A stretch of DNA of 64,000 bases from contig NC_045145.1 in NCBI RefSeq assembly GCF_008831285.2, positions 3,574,723 through 3,638,722 of the forward strand, written 5' to 3'. Shown here in pieces: positions 23,956 to 34,818 of the stretch. Each line of letters begins with the position of its first letter. Within the stretch, counting starts at the first letter, position 1. The position numbers and the translations under genes are program-made. The stretch is from Nymphaea colorata (taxonomy: Eukaryota; Streptophyta; Magnoliopsida; Nymphaeales; Nymphaeaceae). The notes below the pieces were generated by a model. It was not told where the DNA came from. It saw nothing but the letters and a program-made list of their open reading frames with translations, and ran no database searches.

Positions 23956-24200
23956 TGTTAGCAAACATTTTTATAAACTCATAACAGTCAAAGAACTGTT
24001 ATTTTTTTCATTATTCTATACTTTTGAAAGCATTTCTTCATAGTGTCAAAATAGCTACTTTTTCTCACAAATTTTTACCTACGCCAGCAATCATTCTAGA
24101 GGTTTCCCACATATTTCTTTGCTAACATGCTGCTGGCATCAGGTCATGGGGATTATTCTTTTACGGCTTAATAGCCGAACACATATGTCTCTCTCCACAA
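23890..24200. repeat. Unit-start hairpin (type example; recurs at each unit)
   Basis: The sequence from GAGGCATATGT through TCGGCTATTAAGCCGTGAAAG to CAGCAGCATGTTAGCAAA is repeated in reverse complement about 170 bp further on (GCTAACATGCTGCTGGCATC through TTTACGGCTTAATAGCCGAA to ACATATG). The two ATG-containing outer ends face away from each other, so a divergent pair of frames could start from one shared hairpin. Equivalent hairpins lie near 25391-25700, 26880-27195, 28393-28700, 29891-30190 and 31380-31690. Confidence 0.85.
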
Positions 24201-24948
24201 CACCGCAACAACAAGAAATCTAGTCCTTGACAATAGACTTAGAGCTTCAGATCTCAACTGAACTTTCGAGGCACAGTTCCCATTCAGCGATCAACCAAAG
24301 GGAGGACCGCGACCACTTGAAACAGCAAAAATATGTATGCCGGTACAGTTTTCCCGCATTCTATTTCTTCTGAAGATTGGCTTCATGGCGAAGATGCCGG
24401 CAAGTGTATCGTTTACCCGTTAATTTTGATGTTGTTCATCCTCACACTTTCATTCTTTCTCTCTGTGCATACGCTTCCAATGTTCACTCATCTTATGGGA
24501 CTTGCAATTAATGAGGACCGTCGACACAAAATTATGAAGATCTCATTAGTTCTTATGCAGCTATGTTTGATCATTGTCATTGGAACGTGCACGGCTCATC
24601 TCATCATCGTTCAAGGTATAGATCACTTTAACTTTTCCCATGCATATAAAGGGATGTAGGGAGACCACTAATTTTTTTTTTCAATATTTGTATATTCGAG
24701 AAAAATGTATCGAGTTCCTGAGATGGATTGAACTTCCAAACGTAAAGTCAATAAGGATTTGTGGGGAAAAGAAAAGTGTTCTAGCTTTCAGTGACGATAA
24801 TGGCGGCAGAGATGTTCTGGCATTGATGTTACAAACTGAATTTATTGGTTTTATATTTAAATTTGTAAAAGTAGCCCATTATGTCCGGTTTTTGTTACGG
24901 CTATGTAGTTTTTCCTTTTTATATTTTTTAAGGGATATGATTTATTAA
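24185..24948 (+). pseudogene. Array unit 1: decayed membrane-protein frame
   Basis: Same architecture as unit 4. The start ATG at 24185 is followed after 12 codons by TAG where other copies have GAG. A later frame (24333-24659) keeps the membrane helices (PLILMLFILTLSFFLSVHTL). An exon-2-like frame containing KCIEFLRWIELPN is open to 24948. Confidence 0.6.
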
Positions 24949-25154
24949 GAGGTGTTGCACGTCTACACTGTTGTGTGTATATATTCTAGTCGACAGATTA
25001 TTGGTGGCACCATGGCAGGTCCCAGAAACCCTTTCTGTAACTACTTGTTCGCAGTAACAAACAACAACATTGGTGATATATGCAATTATTGTTCGTTAAC
25101 TACCCTACTTCTTACCGATACCAGATTCCTGTCTTCTCATTTTAAAGATCTCCA

Positions 25155-25370
25155 TCATTTAGTTGGTATTTGTGAACAATTTTTTATTGCAATTTGAGCC
25201 TTAGATACCTGACACTCATAGGGGCATAACAACGTAGGTTGAGCTGCCAAGCCATAAAAAGTCTGGTCGTCGATTCCCAACCTTAGGCCGCCGAGAAAGT
25301 ACATCCAAAAGTTTTCATAGAGCACCAAGGATACGTTCAATCCATCATTTACCTTCGAACTTTCTTTCAA
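25155..25370 (-). other. Minus-strand open frame of unit 1 (unrecognised)
   Basis: An open frame containing SLVLYENFWMYFLGGLR followed by TFYGLAAQPTLLCPYECQ. The residues after ECQ may be intron, since GTATCT follows Gln. The corresponding frame is open in unit 3 (28160-28372) and in the detached copy near 16980-17165. I do not recognise the family. Conservation of the frame among copies hints at former coding function, but recent duplication explains it equally well. Confidence 0.3.
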
Positions 25371-25684
25371 AAACAGAAAAACCCCCGTGAGGGAGGCATA
25401 TGTGTTCGGCTATTAAGCCGTGAAAGAATAATCCCCGTGGCTTGTTGTCAGCAGCATGTTAGCAAACATTTCTTTAAACTCATAACAGTCAAAGAACTGA
25501 TATTTTTTTCATTGTTTCATGCTTTTGAAAGCATTTTTTCATAGTGTCAAAATAACTATTTTTTTCCACAACTTTTTACCTACGTCTGCAGTCATTTTAG
25601 AGTTTTCCCACATATTTCTTTGCTAACTTGCTACTGGCATCAGGTCACGGGGATTATTCTTTCAAGGTTTAATAGCCGAACACA

Positions 25685-26455
25685 TAGGTCTCTCTCCACA
25701 ACACTGCAGCAACAAGAAATCGTGTCATCGTCAATAGACATAGAGCTTCAGACCCCAACTGAACTTTCGACACACAGTTCTCATTCAACGATCAACCAAA
25801 AGGAGGACCGTCGACCACTTGAAACTGCAAAAATATGACAGCCGGTATAGTTCTCCGGCATTCTATTTCTTTCGGAGATTGGCTTCATGGTGAAGCTGCC
25901 GGTAAGTTGGCTCGTCTACTAGTTAATTTTGATATAGTTCATCCTCACACTTTTATTCTTTCTCTCTGTGCATACACTTCCAAAGTTCACTCATCTTATG
26001 GGACTTGCAATTAATGAGGGCCGTCGACACAAAATTATGAATATCTATTTAGTTCTTATGCAGCTATGTTTGATGATTGGCGTCGGTGTGCGCGGCTCAT
26101 CTCATCATCATTCGACGTATATACCACTTTAATTTTTCCCATGCATATCGAGGGATGTAGGGAGACCACTAACTTTCTTTTTCAATATTTGTAGGTTTGG
26201 AAAAAATGTATCGAGTTTCTGAGAATGATTGAACTTCCAAACTTAAAGTCAACAAATATTGGTGCGGAAAAGGAAAGTGTTCTAGCTTTCAGTGACGCCA
26301 ATGGCGGCAGAGATGTTCTGGCATTGATGTAGTGAACTGAACTTATTGGTTTTATGTTTAAATTTGTAAAAGTAGCCCCTTACGTCATGTTTTTGTTACG
26401 GCTATGCTCTTTTTCAATTTTATATGTTTTTAAAGGTTATGATTTGTTAAGAGGT
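25685..26455 (+). pseudogene. Array unit 2: most decayed membrane-protein frame
   Basis: The start codon equivalent is AGG instead of ATG (about 25686). The first membrane segment is out of frame, TAG replaces the expected codon in exon-2-like sequence (near 26329) and the usual final TAA is changed. No long open frame remains. Confidence 0.6.
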
Positions 26456-27183
26456 GTTACACGTCTAAACTGTTGTGTGTATATATTCTAGTCGACAGAT
26501 TATTGGTGGCACCATGGCAGGCCCCTGAAACCTTCTCTGTAACTACTTGTCTGCAGTAACGAACAACAATATTGGTGATATCTGCAATTACTGTTCGTTA
26601 ACTACCCTACTTCTCACTATCTTCTCATTTTAAAGATCTCCATCATTTAGTTTGTATTTATGAACAATTTTTTTCTTGCAATCTGAGCTTTAGATACCTA
26701 GCACTCACATGAGCATAACATCGTAGGTTGATCTGGCAAGCTATAAAAAGTCTGGCCGTCGGTTCCCAACCTTAGGCTGTCGAGAAAGTACATTCAGAAG
26801 TTTTGATATAGCACCAAGGATACGTTCAATTATTCATTTACCTTCGAACTTTCTTTCAAAAACAGAAAAGTCCCCGTGAGGGAGGCATATGTATTCGGTT
26901 ATTAAGCCGTGAAAAAATAATCATCGTGGCTTGATTCCAGCAGCATGTTATCAAATATTTATATAAACTCATAACAGTCGAAGAACTGATATTTTTTTTC
27001 ATTGTTCCATGCTTTTGAAAGCATTTTTGCATTTTTTCATAGTGTCAAAATAGCTACTTTTTCCCACATATTTTTACTTACGTTTGCAATCATTTTAGAG
27101 GTTTCCCACATATTTCTTTGCTAACATGCTACTGGCGTCAGGCCACGGGGATTATTCTTTCACGGCAGAATAGCCGAACACAT

Positions 27184-27950
27184 ATGTCTCACTCTACAAT
27201 ACCGCAACAACAAGAAATCAAGTCCTCGACAACAGACATAGAGCTTCAGATCCCTACTAAACTTTCGACGCACAGTTCCCCTTCAGCGATCAAATAAAGG
27301 GAGGACCGTCGACCACTTGAAACTGCAAAAATATGTATGCTGGTACAGTTCTCTGGCATTCCATTACTTCTGGAGGTTGGCTTCATGGCGAAGCTGCCGG
27401 CAAGTTGGCTTGTCTACCCGTTAATTTTGATGTTGTTCATCCTCAGACTTTCATTCTTTCTCTGTGTTCATACGCTTCCAATGTTCACTCATCTTGTGGG
27501 ACTTGCAATTAATGAGGGTCGTCGACACAAAATTATGAAGATCTATTTAGTTCTTATGCAGCTATGTTGGATGATTGGCGTCGGAACGTGCGCGGCTCAT
27601 CTTATCATCATTCGACGTATAGATCACTTTAATTTTTCTCCATGCATATCCAGGGATGTAGGGAGACCACTAATTTTCTTTTTCAATATTTGTAAGTTTG
27701 GAAAAAATGTATTGAGTTCCTGAGATGGATTGAACTTCCAAACTTAAAGTCAACAAGGATTGGTGTGGAAAATAAAAGTGTTCTAGCTTTCAGTGACGCC
27801 AATGGTGGCAGAGATGTTCTGGCATTGATGTTGCGAACTGAACTTATTGGTTTTATGTTTAAATTTGTAAAAGTAGCCGCTTACGTCCTGTTTTTGTTAC
27901 GGCTATGCTGTTTTTTAATTTTATATTTTTTAAAGGATATGATTTATTAA
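27184..27950 (+). pseudogene. Array unit 3: membrane-protein frame with early stop
   Basis: The frame opens MSHSTIPQQQEIKSS but ends at TAA where other copies continue (near 27296). From 27337 an uninterrupted frame keeps LLLEVGFMAKLPASWLVYPL, the following hydrophobic helix, HKIMKIYLVLMQLCWMIGVG and CAAHLIIIR. A separate exon-2-like frame runs to 27950. Confidence 0.6.
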
Positions 27951-28159
27951 GAGGTGTTGCATGTCTAAACTGTTGTGTGTATATATTTTGGTCGACAGAT
28001 TATTGGCGCACCATGGAAGGTCCTTGAAACCTTTCCTGTAACAACTTGTCTACAGTAACAAACAACAACATTGGTGATATCTGCAATTACTGTTCGTTAA
28101 CTACCTCACTTCTTATCGATACCAGATTCCTGTCTTCTTATTATAAAGATTTTCATCAT

Positions 28160-28372
28160 TTATTTGGTATTTGTGAACAATTTTTTTCTTGCAATCTGAG
28201 CCATAGATACCTGAAACTCATAGGGGCATAACATCGTAGGTTGAGTTGGCAAGCCATAAATTGACTGATCGTCGGTTCCCAACCTTAGGCCGCCGATAAA
28301 GAACATCCAGAAGTTTTGATACAGCACCAATGATACGTTCAATCCTTCATTTACCTTCGAACTTTCTTTCAA
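28160..28372 (-). other. Minus-strand open frame of unit 3 (unrecognised)
   Basis: Open frame with SLVLYQNFWMFFIGGLRLGT and YGLPTQPTMLCPYE, homologous to the frame at 25155-25370. The frame is broken in units 2, 4 and 5 as far as I can read. No family recognised. Confidence 0.3.
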
Positions 28373-28685
28373 AAACAGAAAAATCCCCCTGAGGGAGGCA
28401 TATGTGCTCAGCTATTAAGCCGTGAAAGAATAATCCCTGTGGTTTGATGTCAGCAGATGTTTTTAAACATTTCTATTAACTCATAACAGGGAAAGAACTG
28501 AGATTTTTTTCATTGTTTCATGCTTTTGAAAGCAGTTTTTCATAGTGTCAAAATAGCTACTTGTTCCCACAAATTTTACTTACGTCTGCAATCATTTGAG
28601 AGGTTTCCCACATATTTCTTTGCTAACATGCTGCTGGCATCCGGCCACGGGGATTATTCTTTCACGGCTTAATAGCCGAACACAT

Positions 28686-29456
28686 ATGCCTCCCTCCACA
28701 ACACCGCAACAAGAAGAAATCGAGTCCTCGACAATAGACATAGAGCTTCAGATCCCAACTGAACTGAACTTTCGATGCACATTTCTCATTCAGCGATCAA
28801 CCAAAGAGAGGACCGTCGACTTCCTGAAACTGCAAAAATATGTATGCTGGTACAGTTCTCCGGCATTCTATTTTTTCTGGAGATTGGCTTCATGGCGAAG
28901 CTGCCGACAAGTTGGCTCGTCTACCTGTTAATTTTGATGTTGTTCATCATCACACTTTCATTCTTTCTCTCTGTGCATACGCTTCCAATGTTCACTCATC
29001 TTATGGGACTTGCAATTAATGAGGGCCGTCGACACAAAATTATGAAGATCTACTTAGTTCTTATGCTGCTATGTTTGATAATTGGCGTCGGAACGCGTGC
29101 GGCTCATCTCATCATCATTCGACGTATATATCACTTTAACTTTTCCCATGCATATACAGGGATGTAGGCACACCACTAATTTTTGTTTTCAATATTTGTA
29201 TATTCGAGAAAAATGTATCGAGTTCTTGAGATGGATTGAACTTCCAAACTTAAAGTCAACAAGGATTGGTGTGAAAAAGAAAAGTGTTATAGCTTTCAGT
29301 GATGTCAATGGCGGCAGAGATGTTCTGGCATTGATGTTGCGAATTGAAGTTATTGGTTTTATGTTTAAATTTGTAAAAGTAGCCCACTACGTCCTTTTTT
29401 TGTTACGGCTATGTTGTTTTTCCACTTTATATTTTTTAAGATATATGATTTATTAA
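28686..29456 (+). pseudogene. Array unit 4: best-preserved membrane-protein frame
   Basis: The family consensus reads as a polar N-terminus (SSTIDIELQIPTEL, then HSAINQREDRR), a long hydrophobic hairpin (FLEIGFMAKLPTSWLV, LILMLFIITLSFFLSVHTL), a basic loop NEGRRHKIMK, a third helix (VLMLLCLIIGVG) and AHLIIIR. A possible intron (CGAC/GTATAT to about 29205) follows, then a second exon with KCIEFLRWIELPNLKST and a C-terminal helix FVKVAHYVLFLLRLCCF ending at 29456. In this copy a 5-bp duplication (CTGAA, near 28765) shifts the N-terminal frame. The remainder, 28775-29167, is open. I do not recognise the family. Every copy has a different lesion. Confidence 0.55.
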
Positions 29457-30177
29457 GAGGTGTTGCACGTCTAAACTGTTGTGTGTATATATTCTAGTCG
29501 ACAGATTATTGGCGGCACCATGGCAGGTCCTTGAAACCTTCTCTGTAACTACTTGTCTCCAGTAATGAACAACATTGGTGATATCTGCAATTATTGTTCG
29601 TTAACTACCCTACTTCTTACCGATACTAGATTCATGTCTTCTCATTTTAAAGATTTCCATCATTTAGTTGGTATTTATGAATAATTTTTTTCTTGCAATC
29701 TAAGCCTTAGATACCTGACACTGGCAATAACATCATAGGTTGAGCTGGCAAGCCATAAAAGTCTAGTCGTCGGTTTCCAACCTTAGGCCGCTGAGAAAGT
29801 ACATTCAGAAGTTTTAATACAGCACCAAAGATACGTTCAATCCTTCATTTACCTTCGAACTTTGTTTCAAAAACAGAAAAATCCCCATGAGGTAGGCATA
29901 TGTGTTCGCTATTAAGTCGTGAAAGAATAATCCACATGGCTTGAAGCCAGCAGCATGTTAGCGAACATTTCTACAAGCTCATAAGAGTCAAAGAACTGAT
30001 ATTTTTTTCATTGTTTCATGCTTTTGAAAGCATTTTTTCATAGTGTTAAAATAGCTATTTTTTTCCACAACTTTTTACCTACCTCTGCAATCATTTTAAA
30101 GGTTTCCCACTTATTTTTTTGCTAACATGCTGCTAGCCACGGGGATTATTCTTTAACGGCTTAATACCCGAACACAT

Positions 30178-30945
30178 ATGTCTCCATCCACAACATCGCA
30201 ACAACAAGAAATCGAGTCATTGACAATAGACATAGAGCTTCAGATCTCAACTGAACTTTCGATGCAATGTTCTCATTCGGCGATCAACCAAAAGAAGCAC
30301 CGCCGACCACTTGAAACTGCAAAAAATATGTATGCCGGTACAGTTCCCCAGCATTCTATTTCTTCTGGAGATTGGCTTCATGGCGAAACTGTCGGCAAGT
30401 TGGTTCGTCTACCCGTTAATTTTGATGTTGTTCATCCTCACACTTTCATTCTTTCTCTCTATGCATACGCTTCTAATGTTCAATCATCTTATGGGACTTG
30501 CAATTAATGAGGGCCGTCGACACAAAATTATGATGATCTATTTAGTTCTTATGCTGCTATGTTTGATGATTGGCGTTGGAACGTGCGCGGCGCATCTCAT
30601 CATCATTCGACGTATAGATCACTTTAATTTTTCCCATACATATCCAGGGATGTAGGGAGACCACTAATTTTCTTTTTCAATATTTGTTGGTTCGAAAAAA
30701 ATGTATCGAGTTCCTGAGATGGATTGAACTTCCAAAACTTAAAGTCAACAAGGATTGGTGCGAAAAAGAAAAGTGTTTTAGCTTTCAATGACACGAATGG
30801 TGGCAAAGATGTTCTAGAATTGATGTTGTGAATTGAACTTATTGGTCTTATGTTTAAATTTGTAAAAGTAGCCCCTTGCGTCATGTTTTTGTTACGGCTA
30901 TGTTGTTTTTCCATTTTATATTTTTTAAGGGATATGATTTATTAA
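30178..30945 (+). pseudogene. Array unit 5: membrane-protein frame with frameshift
   Basis: The N-terminus is open from ATG 30178 (SPSTTSQQQEIESL) but an extra A in the A-run near 30325 shifts the frame, so translation ends at 30507 in a wrong frame. The correct frame resumes as 30311-30655 with the usual hydrophobic helices. The exon-2-like part has a TGA near 30828. Confidence 0.6.
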
Positions 30946-31612
30946 GAGGTGTTGCACGTATAAACTGTTGTGTGTATATATTCTGGTCGATAGGGCACCA
31001 TGGCAGGCCCCTGAAACCTTCCCTATAACTACTTGTCTGCAGTAACGAACAACAACATTGGTGATATCTGCAATTACTGTTCGTTAACTACCCTACTTCT
31101 TACTGATACCAGATTTATGTGTTCCAATTTTAAAGATTTTCATCATTTATTTGGTATTTGTGAATAATTTTTTTCTTGCAATTTAAGCCTTAGATACCTG
31201 ACACTCATAGGGGCATAACATCGTAGGTTGAGCTGGCAAGCCATAAAAAGTCTGGTCGTCGGTTCCCAACCTTAAGCCGCCGAGAAACTACATCCAGAAG
31301 TTTTGATACAGCACCAAGGATACGTTCAATCCTTCATTTACCTTCGAAATTTCTTTCAAAAACAGAAAAATCCCCGTGAGGGAGGCATATGTGTTCGGCT
31401 ATTAAGCCGTGAAAGAATAATCCCCGTGGCTTGATACCAGCAGCATGTTAACAAACATTTCTATAAACTCATAACAGTCAAAGAACTGATATTTTTTTTC
31501 AATGTTCTATGCTTTTGAAAGCATTTTTTTCATAGTGTCAAAATAGCTACTTTTTCCCACAAATTTTTACTTACGTCTGCAATCATTTTAGAGGTTTCCC
31601 ACATATTTCTTT

Positions 31613-33703
31613 GCTAACATGCTGCTGGCATCAGGCGACGGGGATTATTCTTTCATGGCTTAATAGCCGAACACATATGCCTCTCTCCACAACACCGCAA
31701 CGATAAGAAATCGAGTCCTCGACAATAGACATAGAGCTTCAGATCCCTACTGAACTTTTGACGCATAGTTTCCATTCAGCAATCAACCAAAGAGATGACC
31801 ATCGACTTCTTGAAACTACAAAAATATGTATGCTGGTACAGTTCTCCGGCATTCTATTTTTTCTGGAGATTGGCTTCATGGCGAAGTTGTCGGAAAGTTG
31901 GCTCGTCTACCCATTAATTTTAATGTTGTTCATCCTCACACTTTCATTCGTTCTCTTTATGCATACGCTTCCAATGTTCACTCATCTTATGGGACTTGCA
32001 ATTAATAAGGACCGTCGACACAAAATTTTGTAGATGTATTTAGTTCTTATGCAGCTATGTTTGATGATTGGCGTCGGAACGTGCGCGGCTCATCTCATCA
32101 TCATTCGACGTATTCATCACTTTAATTTTTTCCATGCATATCCAAGGATGTAGGGAGACCACTAATTTTCTTTGTCAATATTTGTAAGTTCGGGAAAAAT
32201 GTATCAAGTTTCTGAGATAGATTGAACTTCCAAACTGTTAAAGTCAACAAGGATTGGTGTGGAAAAGAAAAGCATTCTAGCTTTTAGTGACGCCAATAGC
32301 GGCAAAGATGTTCTGACATTGATGTTGCCAACTAAACTTATTGGTTTTATGTTTAAATTTGTAAAAGTAGCCATTTACGTCATGTTTTTGTTATGGCTAT
32401 GCTGTTTTTCCATTTTATATTTTTTAAGGGATATGCTTTATTAAGAGGTATAATTGTGCAAACTTATTTGCTTAGTTTGTTGATTTTTGTCGAGAGGCGA
32501 TACAAGAACTCAATACTCATCCTTAGGTGATTATAAGATTAAAACTTTCATCCTTATACATATTTCACTTTTCAAAGAAATAGACACATTTGTCCAGCCA
32601 GTGAAATGCGAAGTAACAGGCATATTTGTCTCGCTGAAAAGTTACCAATTTCAAGCTTCCAATCTACAACGACAGTCGCAAGTGGTCGAGATTTGGTATG
32701 AGTAAATATACTGAATCGGATCTCTATCTTTTAATGCATTTTTCAGTCCGGAATACAATCCATTTGTGGCCAACACCAGTGATTTTAGCAAATCTAGCAA
32801 AAACTTGGAACCTACAACTAAGGTCGCTAGTGGTATTAATTTGCTTGAGAATTTCGTCAATCGATATACTTGGGAGAGTTCAATGCTGCAGTTGTTACTG
32901 AATAGTTACAATTTAAAATTTTACTAAAAAATTTATTAAATTAGTATTTAGTTATTGTTTGTGATGCAGGGATGGTAGTTTACAGTAGTTTTAGTGATGA
33001 TTTACAACATTGGAATGATGAAATTTTAAGCATTCAACAACTATCCAGCACATACAGCATTGAGTTTTCTGATCAACCAGATCTGATTTCTGTTCATTTT
33101 TCAATGCATGTTCCTAATTCGATCCATCTGCAACCTTATCCACAATCGGCCAGACTTGTTTTTGCGTTTGGGTTTGCGACAAGATCTGGAATGTTTTAGA
33201 AAAGCTAAGCAGATTTAGGTAGTGTGAGCTTCATCTGACCCGCGCCTCCGTCCTTCCTTATGTAAATATAAATGAAAGATCTCGGACGTCATGCACAGTG
33301 CCAATCATTCTCTCTCTCTCTCTCTCTCTTCTAGAATAGGACAGCTTTGCTCTGAGCCCTTTTTACCATGGAAGCCCTTTTTACCATGGAAGCCCTTCTT
33401 TCTATTTGGGGTTTTCAATGAATACATCTTGATAGCAAGTCGGCCAATTATCGTCCTTCTACTTCTGCTCCTGCCGTTTGAGCGCTATATGCGGTGGTCT
33501 CTACTAAAAGCAAGAAGGTGATCCCTTCTCTCTGTGTTTCTCTCTCCCTCTACCTATATCTCTTTGTCTGCTTTCTCTCATTCTGTTGTCAGAGGTGGAT
33601 CAGTTGGTAGATCTTTTTTGTGTTATTGAATTGTAGAAGAGGCAGAGAGGGGAGGAGGGAGGCAAATATGGAGGTGAGAGTGCTTCTTCTTGCCCCCCAA
33701 CAT
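31613..33703 (+). repeat. Right arm of the large inverted repeat
   Basis: Carries array unit 6 and then, after AAGAGGTATAATTGTGCAAAC (about 32447), a copy of the XXT 5' flank and leader. It ends at the word CCCCCCAACAT, which in the XXT locus runs into the start codon ATG. Beyond 33703 the sequence is unrelated. No XXT coding sequence is present, so this arm is a promoter-plus-leader duplicate. Confidence 0.88.
31677..32444 (+). pseudogene. Array unit 6: membrane-protein frame with early stop
   Basis: Opens MPLSTTPQR then TAA. The later frame 31758-32033 keeps the first hydrophobic hairpin but ends early at HKIL because ATG-AAG is changed to TTG-TAG. The exon-2-like frame (32259-32444) is open and ends normally. 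Confidence 0.6.
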
Positions 33704-33929
33704 ACATTATTACACAGGTGTGTCTTGTGAATCTGTCTCAATTTTAGAGTAGATTCATAAAATTGTAATTATCGACAAAATAGCAAAAATGTCATCACTT
33801 GTGAAGTCATCTTTCCGGCAGATTTCCTTGTTTTCTCTTTTCATTTCTAGAAAGATTTTTTGCGTTGACGAACACAAAAGGTGAATGAGAACCCAAAAAT
33901 TCGCAGAAGGTTTCTACAACATATAATAC

Positions 33930-34035
33930 CTGGTGAGATGGCCGGGGACACGGACGCCATTGCTGAATCAAGATGGAACATGAGCGGTAACCAGAAAACA
34001 AGCAAGTAGAAGAAGAAGACGCATCGAATTGCCAT
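33930..34035 (-). other. Orphan first exon with signal peptide
   Basis: The minus strand starts at ATG 34035 in a good context (CTCAATGGC) and encodes MAIRCVFFFYLLVFWLPLMF, a strong secretion signal, then MASVSPAISP. It reaches a donor CCAG/GTATTAT at 33929. No matching second exon is visible. About 230 bp further on lies the end of the right inverted arm, so the rest of the gene may have been removed by that rearrangement. Family unknown. Confidence 0.4.
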
Positions 34036-34697
34036 TGAGGGAAGATCAGATGGTTGGAATTAGTTCTTGGATGGATGAAATTTTTATGTGTTAGAGTAGG
34101 AACCATTTATGAATTGAACAAACTGCATTTTTCAAAATCAGAGAGAAAAGAAAGTAAAAACTTAAGATGTGTCCACCTTAAAATAGAATTTGAATGTGGA
34201 TCCATTAGAAAGCTGTAATAGAAATGATCATTTTGGAAGGGAAACCTGTTTTCACTTTTCATGGATTAAACCAGAATTAGTGGTTGAATGTTTGGATCAT
34301 GGATACGGTCGAATTCGATCCGTAGATCGTCATCGTCTCATGGAGCAGGCAAGGCAAGAGCCTCAGCCTAGTCCCGCGTAGGCTGGAGTTTCATTTTCAG
34401 TAGCACACGATAAAGGAACGCTAAAGGGAAAACCAGGAAGAAAGGATTCGGTGGTGGAGACGGAAAGCGGGTGGAGATGAGCAGAGCGCCCAAGCAAAGA
34501 ATGATTTCGTGAGCTTTCAGCCTCTCTCCATCAGTCGGTTGCTTTTCGGTTGTGCTTCTTGGAGAAGAAGTTTATGCGAATGAAGAATTTGCTGTAGAGG
34601 AGACGGTAAGCGCGAAGGCAGCACGTACAGAAAATGTCGATGGTGGTGCTAAGACGAAAGTCTTCCATTCTAGGTGCCGGAATCAGGTGGAGATCCA

Positions 34698-34777
34698 TCC
34701 ATTGCAATAGAAAAGAGAAATGAAAGATTATAATGTGGACCGGATGCGTCATGATCTTTCTTTAGTTCCAGGCCCGC

Positions 34778-34783
<6 letters not shown>
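34698..34783 (+). repeat. Short duplicated segment (partner at 11799)
   Basis: Nearly identical to 11799-11884 in direct orientation. It ends where an (AT)n microsatellite begins. Confidence 0.8.

Positions 34784-34817
<34 letters not shown>
34780..34817. repeat. (AT)n microsatellite
   Basis: An uninterrupted run of about 18 AT dinucleotides. Confidence 0.95.

Positions 34818-34818
<1 letters not shown>

Larger units (their letters stand above)
23890..32455 (+). repeat. Tandem array of about 1.5-kb units (five full, one partial)
   Basis: Direct units begin with the word GGGAGGCATATG at about 23890, 25391, 26880, 28393, 29891 and 31380, spacings of 1501, 1489, 1513, 1498 and 1489 bp. Each full unit has the same parts: a facing pair of about 70-bp inverted repeats around a spacer of about 170 bp; a membrane-protein-like frame with a possible intron; a 3' half with GTCGACAGATTATTGGTGGC; and a minus-strand frame containing SLVLYQNFWMYFLGGLR. 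Unit 6 stops after the membrane-protein frame and joins the right inverted arm. I recognise no transposase, reverse transcriptase or known satellite. Confidence 0.92.

Noticed and set aside
22863-25370. Short frames on both strands such as 22863-23093 and 24952-25197
   Set aside because: They are shadows of repeated sequence and inverted arms without independent support.
23890-32455. Array considered as a CRISPR array, rDNA or satellite
   Set aside because: Units are 1.5 kb with coding-like structure and hairpins, have no spacer diversity and no rRNA sequence, and lie in a plant nuclear context.
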